In this document: positions 11,880 to 23,076 of the stretch, piece after piece | Position numbering within the stretch: position 1 is the stretch's first letter | How the letters are laid out: the number at the start of each line of letters is the position of its first letter | Source of the DNA: Diplocarpon mali | Lineage: Eukaryota > Ascomycota > Leotiomycetes > Helotiales > Drepanopezizaceae | Assembly (NCBI GenBank): GCA_024741835.1 | Contig: JAENRP010000176.1 | Location: 1 to 64,000 of the forward strand | Length of the DNA stretch: 64,000 nucleotides | Reading direction: 5' to 3' | Notes under the pieces: model-generated | What the model saw: the letters and a program-made list of their open reading frames with translations, nothing else | The model's database searches: none | What the model was told of the DNA's origin: nothing | Program-made: the position numbers and the translations under genes

Positions 11880-12230
11880 TTTTAAGGATCGATCTGTATT
11901 CCAAAGGCTAGCTTTTATAAGCCTATCTTTAGAATAGTTAAATATTAGCTGAGATTCTAAAATAAAAGGTATTCTTAAAAGAATATTATTCGAAGAATTC
12001 TCTATTATTAAAAAGTCAGTATAATTAACGATTCCTCTAACTTTAACCTTTACATTTTTCACCTATCTATTAAAATTGTATTTTAATCTAGAGATAGTCA
12101 AATAAATAAGGAGTCGATTGCTAACAATTGTTAATTAAGCTATTTCTGCCACTTTTCTAATTATTATATTAACTTCTAAACTATAATCGATCAAAGCCTT
12201 TGCTTTAACTGATTCTTCTATAGAATAAAT
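11880..12230 (-). pseudogene. Gypsy aspartic protease relic
   Basis: The minus-strand translation reads KALIDYSLEVNIIIRKVAE around the catalytic site (Asp codon near 12186-12191). This corresponds to the retropepsin pattern LIDSG(A/S)EVN...SRKLA, with the Ser-Gly after Asp lost. Downstream, the open segment 12062-11874 includes VNYTDFLIIENSSNNILLRIPF, matching the usual beta-strand/flap C-terminal half that ends in a hydrophobic V/ILLG-type motif. The catalytic triad D-S/T-G is damaged, so the enzyme would be dead. Confidence 0.75.
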
Positions 12231-13606
12231 AATAATAGGGCTTTTTATCGCAACTGCTAAATAATTTCAATTAATATTCTAAGATATTAAAGCTATTGCT
12301 ATAATATTATAATACTTCTAGGTTCCTTTATCTTCTATAATCTAAAGACATTTGATTAAGGCTAAGTGCTTCTTAAAGTTCTTTTGCATTATAATTTCTA
12401 TTTCCTTATTATTATTCAAATCTTTAAAGGCAACTAGGATATGCTTTCTTAGCACTTTATTAAAGCGTCCAATCAAACCAAATAGGTCTTTAAATATAAG
12501 GTTAATTTGCTAGGCTATAACATTCTCTACAGCTTTCTCTATTGCAGTTAAACTAGCGTATTTATTAACGAATTTCTCTTATTTTAATATCTATCTCTTT
12601 CGCTTAAGGTCAAGGGTCTATGCAATAACTTCAACTTCTTAATCTTTAAGCTTAAAGCCATCTTCGTCTATTATATCTCTAATCAATTCGTCTGCTATAT
12701 CGGCTTTATCCTTATCTATTGCGATTCTAGATTATTAGGTATCTTTTAGCGTTTGGACTCTATATTAAGATTCCTAAGTTGCACGCATTGATTTCTAGAC
12801 TTTAGCTAGTTTTATTAGTATTAAAGGAGTAGTAGATTTAGAAAAACGCTAAGTATTCCAAGGGTTTCTAAATATAGAAGCAGTATTAATATCAGTAGAT
12901 ATATTATTATTAACCTATCCTAAGATAAAGATGCCTCTAACTTCCATAGCTATTTGATCAGAAGCTAAGTCCTTAAGAACTCCCTTAGGTAGGTTGCTAA
13001 TTGGATTAGTATATATATAAGTTGGAATTTTAGCATTTATATCTATAATATGCTATCGTTCGACTAAATTCTTATCCTATTTTATACTATATATTATTAT
13101 TTAAATAGTCTATAACTATAAGCGATTCTAGTACTTTTTAATAAGGATAGCTTCTGGCCTAGGATCCCTAATGCAAAGCATCCCATACTTATTAATATAC
13201 ATAACCCTAGTATCAATAAAATAAAGGAAAAGATGATAATCGTTATAATACTTATATAAAGCGCAATTAGGTTCTTTATTATTGCAAAAGTTGCAGGTTA
13301 GTCGTCTTCCATTGCCGTTTCCTTAATACCCTATAGTATTAATATTAGCAAAGTGCTAGTTAGGATCAATTCCTCCTTCTTTAGCCAGCTATTACATTCT
13401 TATATTAGCTAGTTGTTCCAAATGATAAGAAGTAAGAGCCTAATAATAGGAACTATTAAATTGGCTTATAGTAGCCGAGTTTTATCTATTACCAAACTAG
13501 GGAATATGCTATTTTTCCTATAAGAGATCATTAATCTTAGTTTTTAAGCTTTAGATTCGAAGTTCTGCAAATTAGGTCTTAAGTTCCTTAATTCTAAGGT
13601 TAGATC

Positions 13607-13635
13607 TTACTCTTAGGTCAGGACTGCAAGTAAAA
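13607..13635. repeat. GC-rich interspersed palindrome, copy 13
   Basis: TTACTCTTAGGTCAGG then ACTGCAAGTAAAA, AT-shifted but with both arms visible, in the gag side of the Gypsy relic. The minus-strand reading is TCSPDLRVR. Confidence 0.7.
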
Positions 13636-14615
13636 GGTATAACTACTAAGTTCTTCTTTGCCTCCTCTATAACTTCCAGAGCCTTTGAGTATTCTTAGAC
13701 CAGGCTCTTAAGGTCTTTAGTATAAGAGGGAGTAAGGGCTTTTTCCTACTTTATAGCATTAATGGTTCTCTTACTAAGATCTGATTTTAAAGCAAAGGCT
13801 GAGAATTCCTCAAATGAGGTAAAGGTTATAAGGTCTTACTTATTAATCCTAAAATGCTTAATAATCTTATTTCAAAGGCTAGTAGGTAATCTAAGTAAGA
13901 AAAGGCGGCCTCTTTCAACTTCATTAAGTATTTTCTAGCTAATTAAGGTATTTAATATATAAGTAAAAGTCCGATAGTAGTTTTTAAATTCCTTAGGAGT
14001 ATAAGTAATTAGAACAAATTCCTTTAAGAAAGCTAAGGTATTGCGAATCTGCTATCTATCAAATTTGCGAAATTCAGATTTAAAGGCCTTGATAAGGAGT
14101 TCTTATAAACTATGAGTTTTCTATTTAAAGAAGGACTTAATAATATCCTTACTTATATAATTATAATAGCAAGGAAGTCGAGAAATCATATCCTCTTATA
14201 TAATACCAAAATCGTAATAAGTTTCCTTATATTGCTTAAGGAAATTAGTAATATTAGCGCCTATAAAGTAAGGAGCGCTAGAGGAACTAGGGAAGGGAAA
14301 GTGATTAATAATAGCCTTAAATGCGGCCATTATCATTTTATACTAACCGTCTAGGTTAATAGAATCTATAAAGGGTAAAGGGAAAGCTTTAATATTATAA
14401 GATTGATTGCTAAGAGGAGTACTTCGAAATTCAAAAGGGCTTAAAGAGCGTTTAGAATCCGAGTCAATCTTAGAATAACTAAGATAAGTTTGAAAAGATT
14501 TAAATAAAGGGTTAATGAAAAGTTTAAAATTGTTATTATTATTAGTATTTTTAAGCGTTGATATTAAAAAAGTAAGTAGCAGTCCTAAGTTGTTTAAGGA
14601 CGTCTTTTTATCCTC

Positions 14616-14642
14616 TTACTTATAAGCCAGGCCTAGGAGTAG
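14616..14642. repeat. GC-rich interspersed palindrome, copy 14
   Basis: TTACTTATAAGCCAGG then CCTAGGAGTAG. This is the last copy I can find; none is seen in the Copia or mariner relics or in the genic part of the window. The minus-strand reading is TPRPGL then a stop. Confidence 0.75.
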
Positions 14643-15299
14643 AATTCCGGATTCCGCTAAAAGTTTAATTTGAGTTTGCTAAGAGATTTTAAGTAGGTGC
14701 TAAACAGCTAATAAAAGCATTGCAATTAATCGCAATAAGATAAGGTTTACCTAATTTAAGACTAATTTCTAAGATAAGGTTTATATCTAAGATTCTTCTT
14801 AGCCTTTAGGCCAATTCCTATTAGTCTTTAAAATAAAGGGGTCTTTAAAGACAATTCTAAGGCAATTTTTAAAGTTCTATTAAGCTAAGGCAGCTAAATT
14901 ATCAAATTCGGATTTCTAAAGATTCTAAAGAGGCACTTCCTATTAGAGTTTGCGCTTAGTATTACTTAAGTACTTAAAACTACTGCTATTTAAGATTGCT
15001 ATTATAGGGTTCGTTAAACTTTTCATACTAAAAAGCCGAAAATTCCGAGAATCTCAAAGTTAAGGAAGAAAATAGGGGTTTTTGAAGCAGAGCCGAAAAG
15101 GGAAAATCTAAAGTTATTAATAGTTGCTAAACGAAAATCGATAGTTTTAAGTAATTAAGCGATTAAGGATAAGGGTTTTAGAGTTAATCAAAATGCTATA
15201 AGTGTTTTAAAGACATATTTCAAAGGCCGGTCTCTTATCTATAAATTAAAAGATCAATAAGGTTATATAAGGATAGAAATCTTAAGAAATCGGTCCCTG

Positions 15300-15560
15300 C
15301 GTAAGTCACTAATATAAAACTTAAAGGGGAGATAATATAAGAATAGGCCTAAGGGAAGACCTAAAAACAAAAGGAGGAAGCACCACAAGCGGGCTCTCCT
15401 AAATAAGATATTAAGGATAAGTCCTAAGTATAGGATATATTCAGTACTATAGTAACACGCGCTGTCTCTATATATAAAAGATGGCCCTTTTATCCTCCTA
15501 CTGTCCTACGCCGATCATATAATATATATCACAAGACCTATCTATCTTAGGTCTCCACAT
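15300..15560. other. Possible LTR or leader between the Gypsy and Copia relics
   Basis: This stretch has a TATA-type motif (CTATATATAAAAG near 15470) followed by a less AT-shifted segment ending GGTCTCCACA directly before the 2.35-kb repeat. It looks like retroelement leader or LTR sequence. I found no second copy in the window, so it cannot be assigned to either element. Confidence 0.3.
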
Positions 15561-17909
15561 TGGCTTATACCCTTCGGCTTATCGGCTTGCTATATAGTAA
15601 GACTTCTAGGCGGCTCTTTCTTCTTTCGAGTGCTTGCTACTATAGCAGTCCTTTTTCTAATATATAATATATCCTATATAGCCTGGTTTTAGTTAGAAGG
15701 TTATTCCTCTCTTATTACCTTAGGCAAACTTCATCTTTCTATTCGAAAAGTGTGCTATAGATTGCCCTTGCTCCTTAGCTAAATGATATTAGGGTCTATT
15801 AGTAGCTAAATTAGGGTGCTAGGGTTTAAATGGTCTATCTTAGGCAACTACTCCTATATAAGCCTGTAAGCTATCTAATAGAGCTAGGAATATCGCTAGT
15901 AGCTTAAAAAGTGCCATTTGAAATAGCCGATTCTTGGAAATACCTTATATAAGCCTATCTCTAATTAATCGATTGTTCCTTATACTAGCATATAGGCCTA
16001 ATTGCAAGTTCTGCAGCTCCTTAGTATAGTTTTCAAATTAAGTCAGGATCAGTTTCCTCCTCTAATAGTCTTCTTATTAGAATAGGTTAAATATCAGCTG
16101 AAACCACCTCCTTAAGAATCTGCTACTTCTCTCTTTAGTCTTATAATTAGCCCAAATGGCCTCTATTAGCTTAGCAAACTTAAAGTTCTTATTTTACAGG
16201 TACTAATAGTAGTACATTAAGGCCGAGTCTTATAGCATAGATAGAAAGGCTCTATATTATATGCTTTAGTCTATTAAGGCTCTTTAGCATAAATCAGCAA
16301 ATATATAAAGCTTCTTATTAAGGTGATCTTTCCTACTTAAGTATTAAGTCTCCTTAGTATATATCTTACTTAGATTTATAAGGGTTTTAGCCTAATCTAA
16401 AGTCAAAGGTTCTATAATATACTAGGATAGTTAAGCGTCACTCTAATTAAGGTCTAAAAGCGCTCTTAAACCCCTCCTTATAGCAAAGGGTGGCAATAAT
16501 CTATCTCTTAATTAGATCGGCGGTATTAGTATTAGATTTAGGATCTTTAGGTATTATAAGACTAAGGTCCGTCCTAATTAGGGTTAATAAGGTATTCTTT
16601 TAAAGTTGTACCGTTCGGTTATTTATCTTAGAGTATCTGCTTTATATAGGTTATTTTATAAAGTATTATTATTATATCTAAGGTATCTTTACTAAAGCGA
16701 GTCTTAGCGTAATATCTCCTATTTAGCTATAGTAACCCTTTAAGCGGGTGGCTTGCTTATTTGCATAGACTTGGCAAATTCTAAAGTAGACCTTATTCTA
16801 TATCTTGGAGATTATACTATAACTGAGTTCGGTACTTCTTAAGTCTATAACTCTAGCTGGTCTTCTAGCCACTCGTTTCCTTTTTAGTATACTATATCGA
16901 AAAGTACTTAGCTAATTGAAACGCCCTTCTTACGCTAAACGTATACTCTATAGTACCGAAGGTCGTCCCTTAAGCGTCGTCGAACGTCCTTATCTAGTGA
17001 TTTAAAGTTACTAATTATCCAATCTTGGAATTCCTTTTAAAAGTCCTTAGCAAGGTATAGCCCTCTCCTTTTGCTATCTTATAATATCTTTCGGAAGTTC
17101 TTTGCGTATTAATCTTTTAGTCTAAGGGCCTCTTCGCTAGGTTAATCCTCCTAGGGTCTTATATCTCTTTCAGGGTCCCTTAGTATCTAAAGTTGCCTTA
17201 GATTAAGCAGCATTAATAGTCCTCCCTTAATCATTTCCTAATATTATCTAGATATTACTCTGCGCTTTAATAAGGTCCGAAAGAAGTCTAATATAGTTGT
17301 ATTTTATATATTATTATACTATTATCTAATTATAGTTAGGATACCGATTGCACTCCGGTTTTGCCCTAATTGTAATATATAATAGAATGCAAGTAGAAGA
17401 GGATAGTATCTACCTTTAAAGTAATAACTCTAGCTAGATTCGCGTACCTTTCGCCTTTTCCCCTTTAGTAGTAATTGATATTACTTTATACGTTTAAGTT
17501 AGTATTTAAGGTAAGCCGGAAATACAATCAAGTACTCCTTAAAATTAAGAAAGAATTCTTTAGTTTAATAACCTTACTATCTATAGTAAAGGTACTACTA
17601 CTAATTAGTATAAGTTCTATACTAGTAATTGATATTTATATAAATATAGTTGAGTACTTATTATTAAAAAGAATCTATTATAATATCTATTTATCTTTAT
17701 ATAACTGAGATAGTACCTTTATACCTCTAAATGTCCTCCCTCTTATATTCCCTTTTAGCTGTATATGGATATCCTTCTAAGGTCCTCCGGCTGAATAGCC
17801 GTCCGAAATACATATAAAACCCCTTATATCGCATATAGTACAGCTGTATAGGATGACCCTAAGAACAAGGATGGCTTGCCTCTTATATAGGAATCTGCGT
17901 ACTAACAAG
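15561..17909. repeat. 2.35-kb direct repeat, copy 1 (Copia relic)
   Basis: This segment, from GGCTTATACCCTTCGGCTTA to AATCTGCGTACTAACAA, recurs in the same orientation at 19609-21951, with differences that are almost all C/T or G/A. The minus strand has gag-like heptad-rich segments (for example ELQNLQLGLYASIRNDRLI after allowing stops). Coming after the integrase segment on the minus strand, this is where RT and RNase H of a Copia element should be, so the internal order is rearranged. I see no RT motif in it. Confidence 0.8.
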
Positions 17910-17939
17910 TTTTCTTTATTATCGATTTTGAATAGACGT

Positions 17940-19300
17940 ACGCTTGTCGATCTAAAGTGCTTTATTCTACTACTGATATTAACTATATAGGTTTCGTTCT
18001 TTAAGCTTAGGAACTCAAATAGGCCTATTTATCCTCCCTTCTTTTGATATACTAATACTAGGTCTTTCAGCTTTAAATTATAAATATAAGTGGTTCTAAG
18101 GCCATTTCTTATACCTAAAGCGTTAGTGACCTTACAAGTAATATAGATCTTCCTAACTTCCTTTATAGCCTTTTTGATTATTGCTACCCTTTATTCTACT
18201 AATGGATTTAGTAGATCTAATTCAATTAGCCTTAGATATGCCTTGAAAATAAGCAAAGTGGGAATCATCTTATTAGGCCCTATTATATTATTAACTACTT
18301 TAATAGCTATTTGCAGCCTCTTATTATCGCTTAATCAGAGGTATTCAGCTGTTATTATCTTAAAGGCATATCTTAAAGGGCGATAATACTATTCGACCTT
18401 GCCGATAGAATAGTACGCTTCTATAGGAACCAATTTAAGGGTTATTCCTATAGATCTTAGAGAGCTTTTAAACTCTACTAAGTTGAAGTTAATACTATAG
18501 TTATATACTATAAAATTAGGAGGTCTAATATAGGTATTCAATTAAGCCAATTTAAGGGCTTGAAATACTGCGTCAGCCGAATATGCTCCTATTCCCTTTT
18601 GTAAGAACCTTACGGCTCTAAATCCTATTGCTTTATTAATTATATAAAGGGCGTTCCTTCTACCAAACTAAGCAATATTAATATATATAGTATAATTAAA
18701 GTCGATATTATCTTATAGCTTAAATCGGAATCTATAAAGGGCATTAGCATAAAGTTGGCAGTATTAGCATATTTCCCTTACTCTTGCTATAATACTAGAG
18801 TCTATATTATAACCGGCCTAGTTTAAGAGGTATTTAAGGCACTTTACTAAAAGATGTCCGAATCTTTTATATAGCCTTCGGATCTCTATTTCTATTAAGT
18901 AGCATATATTAATTATACCCTTTAAAGTTATTAGAAGTTGCTCTATTATATTAAGTAGGAGCTATAAGTGCCTATGTTTTCTAATAATTAAGTATTTCTC
19001 CTTACTAATTATAAGTAAATTGCATAGATTATTATATTTAGCTCCTATTTTATCAAGTTATTATAAGTAGATTAAAAACGGTATATCTACCTTTATAATT
19101 AAGAACTCTATAAGGCCTACTAGTATTCGAACAGTTATCTTACCAATTGTATCTTACGAACCTACCCTAAAGGTAATTTTATACTTTTCAACGCTAAGTA
19201 GAGCCAAAACTGCATCTTATATATTTTATAAGGCTTTGAATTAGTTAATTCCTCCTACATTTTTATTTAAAGCGCCTATATCGATTAAGAATCCTTAAAA
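17940..19300 (-). pseudogene. Ty1/Copia protease and integrase relic
   Basis: Reading the minus strand from 19300, a protease-like block appears first (GFLIDIGALNKNVGGIN, catalytic Asp near 19283). A pre-integrase block RRLYKRFGHLLVKCLKYLLN follows, then an HHCC-type block ending ICQYCQLYANALYRFRF, then the core with ADAVFQALKLA, NTYIRPPNFIVY, LVPIEAYYSIGKVE and IITAEYLWLSDNKRLQIAIK. Protease lies upstream of integrase with no RT between them, and the sequence resembles the Copia integrases of filamentous fungi. Stops replace expected Gln/Trp codons. The expected downstream RT-RNase H is missing. Confidence 0.8.
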
Positions 19301-19608
19301 AAATTGATCTATCTACTAAGTTATAAATACCTTAAGGTCCGTTTGTATTAATTTATTAACCCTTATTATCAAAAGGTATTTAGCCTTTTGCTTTTTAAAC
19401 TAGTTAAGTATAGTTCTTAAGTCATACTCCTTCTTAAAAGCTAGGAATACTATAATGAAGTTGATATTACTATCCTTAGGGTTGCTAATTACTTAGTCCT
19501 CCTCTTTTAAAGATATTTCTTATTTATCCTTATTAGTCCTATTACCTTCCAAATATACTCCTTTATCCTCTTAAGCTAGGTATGCCTTATATATTTTGTC
19601 TATTAGCT

Positions 19609-21951
19609 TATAGCCTTCGGCTTATTAGCTTATTATATAGTAAGACTTTTAAGCGGCTCTTTCTTCTTCTAAGTGCTTGCTACTATAGCAGTCCTTTTTC
19701 TAATATATAATGCACCTTATATAGCCTGGTTTTAATTAAAAGGTTATTCCTCTTTTATTACTTTAGGTAAACTTTATCTTTCTATTTAAAAAGTGTGCTA
19801 TAGATTGCCCTTGCTCCTTAGCTAAATGATATCTAAGTCTATTAGTAGCTAAACTAAGGTACTAAGGTCTAGATAGTCCGTCCTAGGCAACTACTCTTGC
19901 GCAAGCTTATAAGCTATCTAATAGAGCTAGGAATATTACTAGTAGCTTAAAAAGTACTATTTAAAATAGCCGATTCTTAAAAACTCCTTATATAAGCCTA
20001 TCTCTAATTGATCGATCGTTCTTTATACTAGCATATAGGCCTAATTGCAAGTTTTGCAGCTCTTTAATATAGTTTTCAAGTTGGATTAGGATCAGTTTCC
20101 CTCTTTAATAGTCTTCTTATTAGAATAGGTCAAATATTAACTAAAACTACCTCCTTAAGAATCTGCTACTTCTCTCTTTAGTCTTATAATTAGCCCGAAT
20201 AGCCTTTACTAGCTTAGCAAACTTAAAGTTCTTATTTTATAAGTACTAATAGTAGTATATTAAGGCCGAGTCTTATAGTATAAATAGAAAGGCTCTATAT
20301 TATATGCTTTAGTCTATTAAGGCTCTTTAATATAAATTAGCGAATATATAAAGCTTCTTATTAAGGTGATCTTTCCTACTTAAGTACTAAGTCTCCTTAG
20401 TATATATCTTACTTAGATTTATAAGGGTTTTAGCCTAATTTAAAGTCAAAGGTTCTATAATATACTAAGATAGTTAAGCGTTACTTTAATTAAGGTCTAA
20501 AAGTGCTCTTAAACCCCTCCTTATAGCAAAGGGTAGCAATAATCTATCTCTTAATTAAATCGGTAGCATTAGTATCAGATTTGGGATCTTTAAGTATTAT
20601 ATAACTAAGGTTCGTTCTAATCGGGGTTAATAAGGTATTCTTTTAAAGTTATACCGTTCAATTGTTTATCTTAAAGTATCCACTTTATATAAGTTGTCTT
20701 ATAAAGTATTATTATATCTAGGGTATCTTTACTAAAGCGAGTCTTAGCGTAGTATCTCTTATTTAGCTATAGTAACCCTTTAAGCAAGTGGCTCGCTTAT
20801 TCGTATAGATTCGGCAAATTCTAAAGCAGACCTTATTCTATATCTTAAAGATTATACTATAACTGAGTTTAGTACTTCTTAAGTCTATAACTCTAGCTAG
20901 TCTTTTAGCTATTTATTTCCTTCTTAATATACTATATTAAAAAGTGCTTAGCTAATCGAAACGCCCTTCCTACGCTAAACGTATACTCTATAGTACCAAA
21001 GGTCGTCCTTCAAGCGTTATTAAATGTCCTTATCTAGCGATTTAAAGTCACTAACTATCTAATCTTAAAACTCCTTTTAAAAGTCTTTAATAAGGTATAA
21101 CCCTCTCCTTTTACTATCTTATAATATCTTTCGAAAGTTCTTTATATATTAATCTTTTAATCTAAGGGCCTCTTTACTAAGTTGATCCTCCTAGGGTCTT
21201 ATATTCCTTTTAAAGTCCCTTAGTATCTAAGGTTACCTTAGATTAAGTGGTATTAATAGTCCTCCTTTAATCATTTCCTAATATTATCTAGATATTACTC
21301 TACACCTTAATAGGGTCTAAAAGAAGTCTAATATAGTTGTATTTTACATATAGTTACACTATTATCTAATTGTAGTTAAGATACCGATTGCACTTTAGTT
21401 TTACCCTAATTATAATATATAATAGAACGCAAGTAGAAGAGAATAGTATCTACCTTTAAAGTAATAACTCTAGCTAGATTCGCATACCTTTCGCCTTTTC
21501 CCCTCTAATAGTAACTAATATTACTTTATATATTTAAGTTAGTATTTAAAGTAAGCTGGAAATACAATTAAGTACTCTTTAAATTAAGAAAGAATTCTTT
21601 AGTTTAATAACCTTACTATCTATAGTAAAGGTGCTACTACTAATTAGTATAGGTTTTATACTAGTAATCAATATTTATATAAATATAGTTAAGTACTTAT
21701 TATTAAAAAGAATCTATTATAATATCTATCTATCTTTATATAATTAAGATAGTACCTTTATATATTTAAATGTCCTCTTTCCTATAGTCCCTCTTAGCTG
21801 TATATAGATATCCTTCCGAAGTCCTCCGGCTGAATAGCCGTCCGAAATATATACGAAACCCCTTATATCGCATATGGTACAGCTATATAGGATGACCCTA
21901 GGAACAAGGGCAGCTTGCCTCCTGCATAGGAATCTGCGTACCAACAATATT
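19609..21951. repeat. 2.35-kb direct repeat, copy 2 (Copia relic)
   Basis: This is the second copy of 15561-17909, upstream of the protease-integrase segment in the minus-strand direction, the normal place for gag. It is on the whole more AT-shifted than copy 1 in its middle but better preserved at its 21.75-21.95 kb end, where a 72-codon minus-strand frame (21744-21962) is still open and contains ILYSCTICDIRGFVYISDGY. It abuts the mariner relic, so one of the two elements is truncated or inserted here. Confidence 0.8.
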
Positions 21952-21959
21952 TTAAGGAA

Positions 21960-22483
21960 CAATATTAAGGAAATACAGTCGGCATTAAAGGTTATTCTAA
22001 GAAAAGGATTAGGAAACGATAAATAAAGGTTTATACTCTAGAATTATTATCCTAAAGGTTTAAGAGATTTTATAGTAATATCCTAAGCTTAAATTCTAAT
22101 AGGATAATGCAAAAGGGTACGCTTTTAAATATACTTAATTGGTATTTAAAGCAATTAGGATTACCCCTATCTTTTGGCTTGCGAATTCTCCTAATTTAAA
22201 CCCAATTAAGATAGTATAGGATAAAATGAAAGATTATATTAAAGGTAAATATCCAAAGGTTTATCGATCTTATAAAAGACTATATAAAGCTATAAAAGAA
22301 GCGTAGGAATCGATAACAATTGAAAGGATTAGAGAATTAATTAAGGAAATGCTAAAGAGATATAAAGCTATAATTGTAGTAAAAGGAGGCTATATAAAAT
22401 ATTAAGGAAATTATAAAAGCAGCATTGCCAAGTATCTAGTATGCATAGCCTAGAATTGTACATTATTTACCTATAGTACGAAG
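21960..22483 (+). mobile_element. Tc1/mariner transposase relic (3' part)
   Basis: The plus strand reads LANSPNLNPIKIV, then DKMKDYIKGKYPKVYRSYKR, then ESITIERIRELIKEML and VKGGYIKY. These are the hallmarks of the C-terminal part of a DDE Tc1/mariner transposase (SPDLNPIE-W block carrying the third acidic residue). A decayed right terminal repeat ends at GTACGAAG with a TA at 22484-22485. The first half of the transposase is absent: the relic starts right beside the 2.35-kb Copia repeat. AT-shift and in-frame stops make it inactive. Confidence 0.85.
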
Positions 22484-22516
22484 TAGGAAGGCATCTCGTT
22501 AAAATCCCGGTATTGT

Positions 22517-22572
22517 GGATTGCGGATTGCGGATTGCAGAGAGGGGCAGAGGGGCAGGGGAGGGGAGAGAGG
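22517..22572. repeat. GGATTGC triplicate followed by a G-rich run
   Basis: GGATTGC occurs three times in tandem (22517-22537). It is followed by purine-only sequence with repeated GGGG runs spaced by CA/A, for example GAGGGGCAGAGGGGCAGGGG. It marks the abrupt end of the AT-rich block. At least four runs of four G within about 30 bases could form a G-quadruplex on the plus strand. Confidence 0.7.
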
Positions 22573-22626
22573 TAGGATGGGGCTGTTTGAAGGTGGGGCT
22601 GAGCATTTTTGGGACGAGACGATTTA

Positions 22627-22902
22627 CTTAGTACATAGGGAAATATTCTGAGGTTTTCTGTCTGTGCGCTATATTAAAACTTTCTTTTATACAGGGGTTT
22701 CGATAGGAGGTACTTAAAGCTTAGGAATCAATAACAGTTGAGATAATTAGAGATTTGATTAGGGAAATGCTAAATAGATATAAAGCAGTGATTGACGCAA
22801 AAGGTGGCTATATAAAATACTAAGGAATTTAACAAAAGCAGCATTGCCAAGAATATGGTGTGCATAGATAGAAAACCTCAGATTATTTCCCCATGTACTA
22901 AG
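22627..22902 (+). mobile_element. 276-bp mariner-derived MITE with TIRs and TA target site
   Basis: The left end reads CTTAGTACATAGGGAAATA and continues TTCTGAGGTTTTCT. The right end is its reverse complement with a few mismatches over roughly 43 bp. Both ends are flanked by TA (22625-22626 and 22903-22904), the Tc1/mariner target. Inside, 22716-22815 encodes ITVEIIRDLIREMLNRYKAV and then GGYIKY, the same transposase tail as at 22300-22410. It is therefore an internal-deletion derivative of the neighbouring mariner family. It is far less AT-shifted than that relic. Confidence 0.9.
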
Positions 22903-23076
22903 TATGATAGATGCCTTTTGCAATTCTTGTGAGGTGGCGATGGATAGGTATGCTTGCTTTTGTGAGGCTTTACTCTGGAGATAGTTATATGGGTTTGGTA
23001 TGGCTGATCGGCGACTGCATCTAGATAATTGGAGTAAGTATATATATATTATAAATTTTCGGCGGGAGTCGCACAC

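Larger units (their letters stand above)
8300..14700 (-). mobile_element. Ty3/Gypsy retrotransposon relic (gag-PR-RT-RH-IN)
   Basis: The minus strand carries all Gypsy domains in the expected order. A gag-like region (14.7-12.9 kb) includes a cysteine-rich stretch near 13.29 kb. Protease follows at about 12.2 kb, reverse transcriptase at 11.25-10.33 kb, RNase H at 10.2-9.7 kb and integrase at 9.56-8.59 kb. Internal stops mostly replace expected Gln or Trp, pointing to RIP rather than indel decay. I could not define matching LTRs, so both ends are approximate. It is certainly inactive. Confidence 0.85.

Noticed and set aside
14112..14354. 80-codon plus-strand frame in the Gypsy gag region
   Set aside because: It is antisense to the relic coding strand and reads as Ile/Leu/Asn-rich sequence typical of AT-rich DNA.
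16..14642. CRISPR-like array
   Set aside because: The repeats are palindromes spaced irregularly from about 160 to 2000 bp inside coding relics, with no unique spacers of constant length, and this is a eukaryotic genome.
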